In this document: in pieces, positions 33,519 through 42,900 of the stretch
Position numbering within the stretch: the stretch's first letter is position 1
Layout of the letters: every line of letters starts with the position of its first letter
Source: Mastigamoeba balamuthi
Taxonomy: Eukaryota; Evosea; Mastigamoebida; Mastigamoebidae
Direction: 5' to 3'
Assembly: GCA_902651635.1 (NCBI GenBank)
Contig: CACRSC010000007.1
Span: forward strand, 16,599-69,591
Length of the DNA stretch: 52,993 nt
Notes under the pieces: model-generated
What the model saw: only the letters and a program-made list of their open reading frames with translations
The model's database searches: none
Told to the model about the DNA's origin: nothing
Program-made: the position numbers and the translations under genes

Positions 33519-34862
33519 TCACTTGGGGATCGTGTGCTTGAGCACCTTGCAGTCCCAGCCCACGCTGTAGAGGAACTCGGGCTCGGGGGTCGACCACGCC
33601 ACAGACCGCGCAAAGTCCTTGTGGTCCTCGGACTTGTACCTGCGTCGTGCGTGCTCAGTTGAGCGGCAAGGGGCCCTCTGCGTGTGCCGTACGTTGCGGC
33701 GCGCTTCTCGATCGAGGTGACCTTGACGGCGTTGTCGTCGCCGGCGCTGGCGACCAGCGTGTCGCTGCCCGGGCGGAACGCGACGCACCTGACGGCCCAC
33801 TCGTGGTCCCTCTGCGCATAATAAAACAAACGGTTACCACCACCGACTCCAAGTGCGGTGTGCTCACGTTGTGGTACAGCGGCTCAGCGATCTTGCGCAC
33901 GTCGTAGACCGTCAGGAAGCCGTCCTCGTCACCTGCAAAACGCGGTGAGAAACAACAGAAACCCCGAACAAAGAAGTCGGAAACAAAGGGGCTCCTTACC
34001 GCACGCGAGGAAGCTGCCAGAGGTCGACCACGAGATGGCGAAGAACGCGAACTGGCCGCTGATCGCGCTGACAGACCTGGCGATGCGCTGGTCCCACAGC
34101 AGAACGGTCTTGTCCTGCACGAGCCCAGGGCCCACACCCCGTCAGAGGCCAATCCCACGTCCAACACCCACACAGACCCCCCCAGACGAACCTGCGAGGC
34201 GCTGGCGAACCCGTTGGCGTCGCTCGTGTTCCACTGGACGTCCCACACGGCCGCCACGTGGTCTGCCCAGGGGGAGGGGGGACGAGAGGAGCGTCAGCGG
34301 CAGTTGGCCCGCCGGGCCAGCGCGAGGGCAGAGGGAACGGACCCGAGTAGGTGCGCTTCGAGGGCTCGCGCAGCGCAGGCCACAGGCGCACAGTCCCGTC
34401 GCAGCTGGCCGAGAGCACCGAGCCGTCTGCGGCGACGCTGAGGGCCGTCGCGGCGTCGTCGTGCTCGGCGTGGCCCCACGGCGCGGCCGAGGCGGCGGCG
34501 GGCGACGAGACGGGGCCCCACAGCGGCAGCACGCCGTCGTCGCCGGCGCCCAGCACAGAGTCCAGCCCGTGCCAGCGCGCCGCCGCCACGCCGCAGTCGT
34601 TCCTCAGCACGCGCGGCTGCGCGCCGTTCTTGTCGCAGAGGACCACCTCGCCGTCGAGGATCTGCTTGCGCCGGCGCGGGGGTCGGGGCGTTGGTCGGTT
34701 GGCTGGGCGTTGAGAGAGGGGAGAGAGGAGAGGGGGCTGTGGGGTGTGGGGGGCCCAGACCTCGGTGGTGAGCGCGGAGGTCGAGATCGCGAGGGCGCCG
34801 TCGAGGGGGCGGACGTCGATGGCGTCGCAGGGGAGGCGCGTCTCGAGGACCGTGGCCGCCAT
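33519..34862 (-). CDS. WDR77: MEP50/WDR77-like methylosome WD40 protein
   Basis: Partner of the arginine methyltransferase PRMT5, which modifies Sm proteins and histones. Seven exons (34862-34761, 34661-34343, 34262-34192, 34114-34000, 33932-33868, 33811-33693, 33639-33519) give 303 aa. WD repeats are seen in ALSVAADGSVLSASCDGTV, GFASASQDKTVLLWDQR, FLACGDEDGFLTVYDVR and VASAGDDNAVKV. The diagnostic end, SEDHKDFARSVAWS followed by YSVGWDCKVLKHTIP, lines up with the AHRDFVRDATWS...VGWDHQV C-terminus of animal MEP50. Other WD40 families would not share that end. The start is the first ATG of the frame. Divergent from a small secreted-protein gene 122 bp away. Confidence 0.85.
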
Positions 34863-34984
34863 GTGTGCTCAAACAGAGGAGAGCGCGCGTGTGATGTCAC
34901 CCGCTGACATCAGAACGAATCTCGGCAAGATCTCCGGGATTCTGGCGGATCTCGCCAAAAATAGGCCTGCGAGTGGTCCGGGAA

Positions 34985-35445
34985 ATGCCCTCTCTTCGTT
35001 GCCTGACCGCCGCGCTGCTGCTGGCCAGTGCGGCCCACGCCGGGTTCCTCGAGAACTGGAGGCACGGGACGCGACCGTGCTCTCTGTCGGGCTCGAAATC
35101 CGCGTGCGACGTCAGCAGCAACGCGGGAACGAACTCGTCAAACGTTCTCATGATGCGCTTTGGCGGCACGTGTCTCGCAGAGATCGTTGTCCTGACGCGC
35201 AGCAGAGACAGGATGCAACTTCACGTTGAGGAACTGCAAGAGGCACACGTGCTACCTGCTGAGGGATCTTACCGCACTGTTCGTCTTGCTTTCGGTGACT
35301 TTGTTGAACCATGCAACACAGAATCGAGCAGGACGAAGTTGACAGACCCCTTCCAACAAGCTTTTTCCGCAATGTCTCAGCTTCAGGGGCTCGCATCCGG
35401 TGGAGCACGTGCGACCTTGCCATCCAGCTCGCGCCAAACATTTGA
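34985..35445 (+). CDS. Putative small secreted Cys-containing protein
   Basis: Not recognised. A clear signal peptide opens the frame (MPSLRCLTAALLLASAAHA, cleavage after Ala). Codon third positions are G/C-rich in three blocks that lie in different frames and join in phase as 34985-35143, 35208-35278 and 35322-35445, giving 117 aa. The second block contains a Cys pattern (CNFTLRNCKRHTCYLL) and the third ends RIRWSTCDLAIQLAPN. If unspliced, the first frame would stay open to 35497 (about 170 aa) but with much poorer codon use. The first donor (GTTCTC) is weak. Expected to be extracellular; function unknown. Confidence 0.42.
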
Positions 35446-35666
35446 TAACCGGTCCGCAGACGAGGCGTTGAGCTGGTTCCGACGGGTGGTACCGTAGTAG
35501 TCTCCTACTCAACGTTTCCATGCTCAGATTTCTATCAATGCCGAGGCCGAGTGAAAATTCAGGAGTGTGGCAAGCCGATTGCAGCACTCTCACCACTACT
35601 TGTTGGATCGCCACCGTTTGCGTGTGCCGTACCTTGACCAACGGGGAAAAACAGAACAAATGTAAT

Positions 35667-35738
35667 GGTCTCATGGTGTAGTGGCATCACATCGACTTGA
35701 CGTGTCGAGGGTTCCAGGATCAATACCTGGTGGGACCA
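35667..35738 (+). tRNA. tRNA-Val (anticodon GAC)
   Basis: A 72-nt cloverleaf can be drawn. The acceptor stem GGTCTCA pairs with TGGGACC. The D stem has 3 bp (GTG/CAC). The anticodon stem TCGAC/GTCGA encloses the loop TTGACGT, with anticodon GAC. The T stem is CCAGG/CCTGG with loop ATCAATA. Box A (TGGTGTAGTGG) is good and box B (GGATCAATACC) has one deviation, A at position 54. TTTT follows immediately, as expected for a Pol III terminator. Eukaryotic Val tRNAs reading GUC normally carry AAC (inosine), so GAC is unusual. Confidence 0.72.
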
Positions 35739-35874
35739 TTTTATTTTGTTGAACATAGTGTGGCCGTTCGTGCCGCTGACAACACAGAGGCTGAGAGGCA
35801 GATGCCACGGATGAGAGAACTCTGAATATGCGACAGTGCAGAGTCGAAACTGGCTGCGGGGGCAATTCAAGCAA

Positions 35875-38655
35875 CTACGGAAAGGTTGAGATCAAAATGT
35901 GGGGGGTTGTGTTCGCACGTTTTGTGCACGGGGTTGCAGGGTCAAGGTCATCATCAAACTCTCCCTCGTTGCAGACGAAATTCTTACACTGGCCAGCTTT
36001 CCCAGGCGGAACATAGTGATTTGGAGGACATTTCCTGCACCGAGTTCCAGGATTTGTGTCCTCATCAATAAATCCTGCTGGACAACGAAGCTGAATACAC
36101 GGCAGAAAGGAGCCTGCAGGGGCGAAGTGGCCCTCGCCACAGTGGGCACATGGTGTTCTGCTATCGTTATCGTGATCAGTGTATCCTAGGGGCACAGTGT
36201 GAGGAACGAGCAATCAATCGACACAATCAGAGTACCAACTGGGCAGATATAGGGAGCACATGAGCCAAAAGCACCCTTGATCGGAACGTGGTATCCGTGC
36301 ATGCAAGGGATGCAGGGAGTTGCTGGGTTGAGGTCGTCATCAATTGTCCCAACCGCACACTGGAACCTCTTGCAACTGCCATGGCTGTTCTCTGGAACGT
36401 AGTGCCCCTCCTTGCACAATACACACGGTGTGTCCGGATTCTTGTCGTGGTCTGTGGTTCCAAACAAGCAGAACGGGCATGGCCCGTAGCGACCAGGTTC
36501 TGCGGCAGCTGGACACGGTTGGCATGCAGTGGTGACATCGAGATCGTGATCAATTGTGCCATTGGGGCACATTCTTTCGGGGCTCATGCAACTGCCAACA
36601 GATCCCGGCGGGTATTGAAACCCTGGAGTGTTTGGACATAACAAGCACGGCGTCCTCCAGTCATTGTCGTGGTCTGTTGTCCCAGCCGTGCACTCTGGGG
36701 ATGTCGTGAGCGAGAATCAGGATATTATTGGTGGCCTACTGGAGATTCGACCCGATTGAGGTGCAGTCAGCGGCTCGTGCAGACGCATGTAGTTGACCAG
36801 TATTTCTTTGCTAGTTTTGCTGTTCGCGTTTTGAGCAAGAGATCCCCACTCAGAGGGAAACTGGTCTCCCCCTCTGAGAGGGAAGGTATTGATTGCCACT
36901 GAGAATTTCTTGTCTGGGTGGAGGGCCACACATCGCTGTGTCCCGTTTGTGCAGACGCTGACGCTGAGAAGGCGTGACCCAGGTTCGTAGGCGGGATCAA
37001 ACTCATATGTAAGACCGGAAACCTGCAAAAACCGGCCAGTCCGAGTGTTCTGCCCATAGGTAGATAGTCCGCTTTCGATGGCTTTCCATATCAGCTCGCC
37101 AGTGGCGATTACCGAGGTCACTTTGTCTGCCATGGGAAGTGCGCGGTGGAGGGACTCGGAGGTGATCGGCCCCTTAGGGATGGTGGCCCTGATTACTCCT
37201 GCATTTACGAGGGCCACATCTGCGCGAGGTGGTGCCCATTAGCGACAGCGTGAGATGCACAAACCACAAACCTGCATCGTACTCCGCCCGGTACGCATCG
37301 GCAAGAATGGAACCGAGGGCAACATCACTGACTCTCGCTCTCGATGGACGGCCCTCCAAATCGTCTGCTGCTCTGCCGGGCAGATAATCCTCTCTCAGGC
37401 TCCACATGAGCTCCGACATCTTCTGCAGCGCGTCCTCTGTTCTGGGGTCCTGTCTCGTTTTCGAGTCGATGAGGGTCGTGTCCCCCGACCACTGGGCTGG
37501 CGCGTGTGCGACCAGGGCGATCTCCATCCGTATGTGGCCCAGGAACTGCCCCATGGAACCGGCATACACAATGGGGACAGGGAACCCCGAGGGCCCGTTC
37601 TCCGTCAGCGGGTACTTGCCGTGCGTCTTGAAGAGCGGCAGCAGCGGCGCGTTCCTCAAGAGGGTCCCGTCGTGGCCTCCCACAATGAGGGTGATGTTGT
37701 CCACAGACTGCGCGATCTGGATGTCCTTGTCGAACCTGCGGCGCAGTCAGACTGCCGGATGTATCCCCGCACGTGGCATACCCGCAGTGTGAGAGCACTA
37801 CGACTGCGTCTGCCTCCAGCTCTCCGTACAGCTTGGGGACAATTGCCTTCAGGGCGGCGATGGGGTCGCCAACACGGATCCTGTCCCCTGGCGACGACAT
37901 GAACTTGACGTCCTGCGTGATCACGCCCACAATTGCGACCTGGTTGTTTGCGCATCGTCATATGCGGTTGGCTGATACGCGGTGAGACGCGGCACCTTGA
38001 GGTCATGGCTGCGGAACGTTTTGATGATGTACGGCTGGATAGAACTGGTAAAGCGCTCCTCTTTGGTGAAATCCACGTTGCTCAGCACGAAGCCCGTCTC
38101 CAGCGTCGCAGCGAATGCGGAGGCGCTCTCGGGGCCGTCGTCGAAGTCGTGCGTCCCGAGCGTCATGGCGTCGTACTCTGCGGGGGCACAGGTGAGAAGT
38201 GCGAAAACGACTCTGGGACAAATACCCAGCAACGGCAACACGGAAAAGGCGCCTTCGTGGCCCACCGACTGCGCCACAGACGGACGCGAGAACCCCCCAG
38301 CGTCCACGAACAGCACCGCCTCGCCCCTCTCCTCGGCCTCCTTCCTCAGCCTGCGAGCCTCCGCGGCTCTTGGGGGGACGGCAACCCAGTGGCCTGTCAC
38401 CGGGTGTGCTGGAGCGGTGTCGGGAAGGCGTTCATGTGCGCACAGGCGGGCAACGCCACCGAAGCACGGGGTCCCGACGGGCGCGCACGGCGAGCGGCAG
38501 GGGCCACCGGCGGCACTCAGGGGCAGGAGCTCCGAGTGCACGTCAGCCGTGTGCAGCACGTTGAGCCAGCGACGCCCTGCGCGGGCACCCGAGGCCATCT
38601 CGGCCCCCGCGAGGAGGGCAACAACCGCCACGACGCTGCCGTACAAAGCGCGCAT
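35875..38655 (-). CDS. Secreted 5'-nucleotidase-like protein with DxD/Cys repeats
   Basis: CD73/UshA-type ectonucleotidase architecture. Seven exons (38655-38226, 38177-37996, 37939-37782, 37735-37272, 37219-36740, 36694-36236, 36185-35875) give 827 aa. A signal peptide leads into the metallophosphatase domain: LHTADVHSE (D38, H40), FVDAGG, LGTHDFDDG, LSHCGFD and VGGHDGTLL. The 5'-nucleotidase C domain follows with VNAGVIRA, TGRFLQVSG and FPLRGGDQF, which keep the Arg, Phe and Asp used for nucleotide binding. In the first domain the Asp of DAGD is Gly (G121) and the Asn of GNHE is Thr (T152), so two metal ligands of CD73 are missing. The last third is a series of Cys-rich repeats with DxDxxPxTPC (GTIDDDLNPATPC, GFIDEDTNPGTRC). 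No GPI or membrane anchor is seen. Confidence 0.9.
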
Positions 38656-38784
38656 TCTTGGCGGCAGACACGAGCCAAAGAGGGTTGTGGCGGGCCAATC
38701 CTCGAAAAGCAATCGTGTTGGCTGGCAGATATTTTGCCGTGGGGGGCTGGGAATCAGGGAGCGGCATGCCCTCGCCGCAGTCTT

Positions 38785-39665
38785 TCAGCGCTTGTAGCCG
38801 ATCATCTGGAGGAACGCCACGCGCTCCTTCTTGTCCTCCGCAGTCTCCACGCCCTTGGGGGCGAACCCGTCTGCGTCCTCGGTAAGACGAGCCAAAACCG
38901 ATTTCAGCAAAACGGGTAGAACGCACCGATGACGCCCATGACGCCGCGGCCCTGGGAGCTCTTGGCGACAACCACCTGGACAGGGTTCGCCGTCGCGCAG
39001 AAGATGCTGTGCAGGCGGGTGGTGAGCGTTGCACCGGGAGAACACAGAGCAAAGAGGCGTGTGGTGGTCGTCGTGTGCGTCAGCGATAAATCAGCCGCAC
39101 CGGCAAACCTCGGGAACGGCCTGCGTCAGGGGGGAAGCGAATAAGTTAGGGATGGCCAGACTCGAGCGGGGAAGGGGTCATGGGGTCGCACCTTGATCGG
39201 GTTCAGGACGTTGACGGGGAAGGCGTTCTTGAGGAACACGAAGAACGTGTGGCCGGCGCCGACGCTCTGGGCTGGGTAAGGGCACACACTCAGGGGGGTC
39301 GGGTGTGGAGTTGGTTGGGCTCAGCCGAGCCCACTGGGCTGGGGAGCCCGAACCGTTCTTCTTGGCGAGCTCGATGCACTCGTCGTCGTTTCCGTCGAAG
39401 CGGATCAGGCAGGGCCCGGACGCCTCGCAGAACGCCTGTTGGGTTGCCGTTCGTTTAGCGCTGCGTTGGCGTTGAAGTCGCCCCAGCGGTTCTCGCTATA
39501 ACCGGGGGGGAAAGGCGTCGTAAAACGTACGAGGCCGAACTTGACAGCGGTGCCAGTCTGGACGATGGCCTCGTAGATGTCCTCGACGCTCTTGATGAAG
39601 TGCGTCTGGCCGAGGATGAAGTTCAGCTCGTTGGGGTTCTCGACCTGCACCAGCTCCGTCTCCAT
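38785..39665 (-). CDS. Adenosine-specific kinase family protein (PF04008)
   Basis: Small protein family known almost entirely from archaea and bacteria and annotated as adenosine-specific kinase; biochemical proof is limited. Six exons (39665-39531, 39435-39354, 39271-39192, 39120-39101, 39006-38927, 38870-38785) give 160 aa, the normal family length. Family signatures in order are LGQTHFIKSVEDIYEAIV, AFCEASG, RFDGNDDE, VGAGHTFFVFLKNAFPVNVL, FCATANPVQVVVA, GRGVMGVIDG and the end PKGVETAEDKKER, FLQMIGYKR. The fourth exon is only 20 nt. Five host-type introns show long residence in this genome. The gene lies 129 bp upstream of the nucleotidase-like gene on the same strand and is divergent from the RNA polymerase I gene. 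Confidence 0.93.
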
Positions 39666-39915
39666 TGCTACAACGCTTTGTTGTGTTACTGGATAGATTT
39701 TCTTTCCTCAGATTTCTCCGAGGGAATCTGACCCATTCCGGCGGGGCTGGCATAGGCGCACGCCCCGGCTCGCACCGAGCCCCTTCTAGCCGCGCCTGGC
39801 CGAGCTGCGGGAGCTCCCGGCCCGCCAGGAAAGCAGAGAGATGTCGTCACAATATGACATCATCACACCTTTTGCGTTTTTGAAGGCAGAGGGATCGGCG
39901 CCCGCCTGAGACAGA

Positions 39916-42900
39916 ATGCCGGTCGATCCACCCATCCGCTGCGAGGTCGCCGGCGCGACCTTCAGCTTCTACACGCCCGAGGAGATCCGCGAGATCAGCG
40001 TGCGCAAGATCACCAACGCCCAGCTCTTCGACAACCTCGATGCCCCCGTCTCTGGAGGTGCCCCCCCGCTCTCTCCCGCTCCCTCTCTCCCTCGCCACGC
40101 CTCGGCCGGGCGCTCAAACAGACGACAGGGCTCTACGACCTCGCGATGGGGCCGGTGGAGAAGTTCGGGACGTGCAGGACGTGCGGCCTCGTGTACAAGT
40201 TCTGCCCCGGGCACTTTGGTCACATCGACCTCGCCGAGCCCGTCTACAACCCCTTCATGTTCGCGGCGCTCATCCAGCTGCTGCGCGGCTCGTGCCTCCA
40301 CTGCTTCCGCCTGCGCCTGCCCGCCGAGCAGGTGTGCCCCGCTCCCGGGCTCTGCTCCCAGCGCTCGCACTGACCCCCGGGGCGTGTGCGTGTGCGTGTG
40401 CGTGTGTGCGCGGGGCGACCACAGATGAAGCTGATTGCGCTGCAGCTCAAGGCGCTGGACTCGGGCGACCTGTGCGAGGCGCTCAAGTGGGCCGACAGGC
40501 TGCAGCAGCTGCGCGCGCCCAGCAAGGGCGACGACGAGAACTCGGGCCGCGGCGACGGCGAGGACTACGAGGACGAGGACGTGGAGCTCTGCCACTCGAT
40601 CGAGAGCGCCCGCAAGGCCGTGCAGGCCGGCGCGAGCTCCGAGGACCTCAGGATCCACATCCAGATGTTCCGCAGGCAGCTGTTCAAGCAGACGTTCACG
40701 GACATGGCCAAGTCGTCGGCCAACTGCCCGCACCCCGACTGCTGCATGCCGAGGACCAAGGTGACGCTGGACGCCACCAAGACGAAGCTGTTCTTCCAGG
40801 ACCTGCTCAAGCGTAGGTCGAGCAAGGCCGCCAAGTCCAAGAAGACCGCCAAGAAGAGCGCCAAGAAGGCCAAGGACGACGAGGCCGAGGAGGGCTCTGA
40901 CGAGGAGGAGGAGGAGGAGGAGGAGGAGGCCGAGGCCGACTCGGAGAAGCGCTACGTGACCCCCGCCAAGGCCAGGGAGATTGTCACGTCGATCTGGGAC
41001 CAGGAGGACCAGAAGGACTTCATCGCCGCCCTCTTTGGCGAGAACAAGCCCTCGCGCATCAAGGAGATCACTGCGCCCGGGCCCTACATGTACTTCCTCG
41101 AGGCGCTCTGCGTCCCGCCCAACAGGTTCAGGCCCGCCGTCGCCGTGGGCCAGGCCAAGGCGGAGCACCCGCAGACTTCGTACTTCCGCAAGATCCTCGA
41201 GCACAACCAGCTCCTCATCGAGGCCGCGAGGGAGGACGCCTCTGGCCACAGGGCCGAGGCCGCCGAGGACGAGGAGTCGGGCAAGCCCAGCAAGAAGCGC
41301 AGCAGCGCGCCCAAGCGGCCCTCGAAGAAGATGACGCGCGTCGAGCTGCTCGTCCAGATCCAGCAGCTCGTCAACGGGATGTGCATTGGCACGGACCCCC
41401 TGCAGCCCCCGTCGGTCAAGACCGTGCTCGAGAAGAAGGAGGGTCTCTTCCGCAAGCACATGATGGGCAAGCGTGTCAACTTCGCCGCCCGCTCTGTCAT
41501 CTCCCCGGACCCCTACATCAGCACCAACCAGATCGGGGTGCGTCGCCTCCCCCTCCTCCCTGCCTGCTTTGCTCTGACCGCCCACCGCTCGTCCAGCTGC
41601 CGCTCTACTTCGGCATGAAGCTCTGCTACCCGGAGGCCGTCAACCCCCTGAACTACGAGCACCTGAAGCAGTGCGTCATCAACGGCGCGGACACGTACCC
41701 CGGCGCCAACTTCATCGAGGACGAGGAGGGCTTCCTCATCGACCTGCGCCTGCGCGACTCGGAGAGCCGCGAGGCCCTGGCCAACAGCCTGCTGCGTGTC
41801 AGCGAGAAGGGTCCGCACAACTCAGCTCGGAGACACGCAGCGAATGCAGCCTTCTAACAGCACCTGTGCAGCCTCTCGCAAGTACAAGATCGTCTACAGG
41901 CACGTGAGGGACGGAGACATGGCGCTGGTCAACCGCCAGCCCACGCTGCACAAGCCTGGGATCATGGCGCACGAGATCCGGGTGCTCAACGCCGAGAAGA
42001 CCATCCGCATGCACTACACCAACTGCAGCACCTACAACGCCGATTTCGATGGCGACGAGATGAACATCCACGTCCCCCAGGTCCGTCCTCTTTAGTACTT
42101 GGACTCCCAATGCTGACCAATTGGGGTTCAGGGCGAGATGCCGCGTGCCGAGGCCTCGATGATCGCGTTCACCGACGAGCAGTACATCGTCCCTAAGAGC
42201 GGTGATCCTCTGCGTGGTCTCATCCAGGACTCTGTCATCACCGGAGTGCTGCTGACGAAGAAGGACACGTTCTTCACCAAGAAGCAGTTCCAGCAGCTGC
42301 TGTTCGCCTGTCTGTTCGACGTCAACAACCGCCACCCGATTGTCACGCCGCAGCCCGCCATATGGAGGCCTCAGATGCTGTGGACCGGCAAGCAGCTGGT
42401 GCGTCCCCCTGTCCCACAATCTTCTTTTTCTTCTCGGGATTAGATGGTACTTTGGAGGGGTCCCATACTTCGAATTTGTGTTGTGGTGTCCTATGTAGAC
42501 ACTGCATTCCTCGTATGCTTGTTCTCTTGCAGGCACCGAACATTAAGCAAGATCTGCTACTGATGATAACGTTGTCGCCCCAGTCATAATTAGACTTGAT
42601 GAGTGACATTACCGGACGCCAAACACCGGATTACCTGAAGCAGATAAACCACAACCACACAACACCCACACACACACCTATTCTCCGCCCAATTGCTAGC
42701 TGTGAGGGAGTGAATCACCATGCTAATCCTGACTTCTGTGATGAGCAATCTATCTGACCCTCACAGCTTTTTACATCACCGCTTTCCTCAACTCCCGACT
42801 GACGGTTTCTCTCCGAATTACAGATCGGTGCAGTGCTCGACCAGATCACTGTCGGCAAGCCGCCGCTGTCGATGGAGAGCGGCACCAAGGTCGCCGGAGG

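Noticed and set aside
38655-38712. Upstream in-frame ATG for the nucleotidase-like gene
   Set aside because: Using 38712 would bury the signal peptide 19 residues inside the protein; the start at 38655 puts it at the N-terminus.
42399-42823. Box C/D snoRNA inside the long Pol I intron
   Set aside because: A GTGATGA and CTGA motifs exist but no terminal stem or credible guide arrangement connects them. The long introns of SF3B2 and the DENN gene also lack a pattern.
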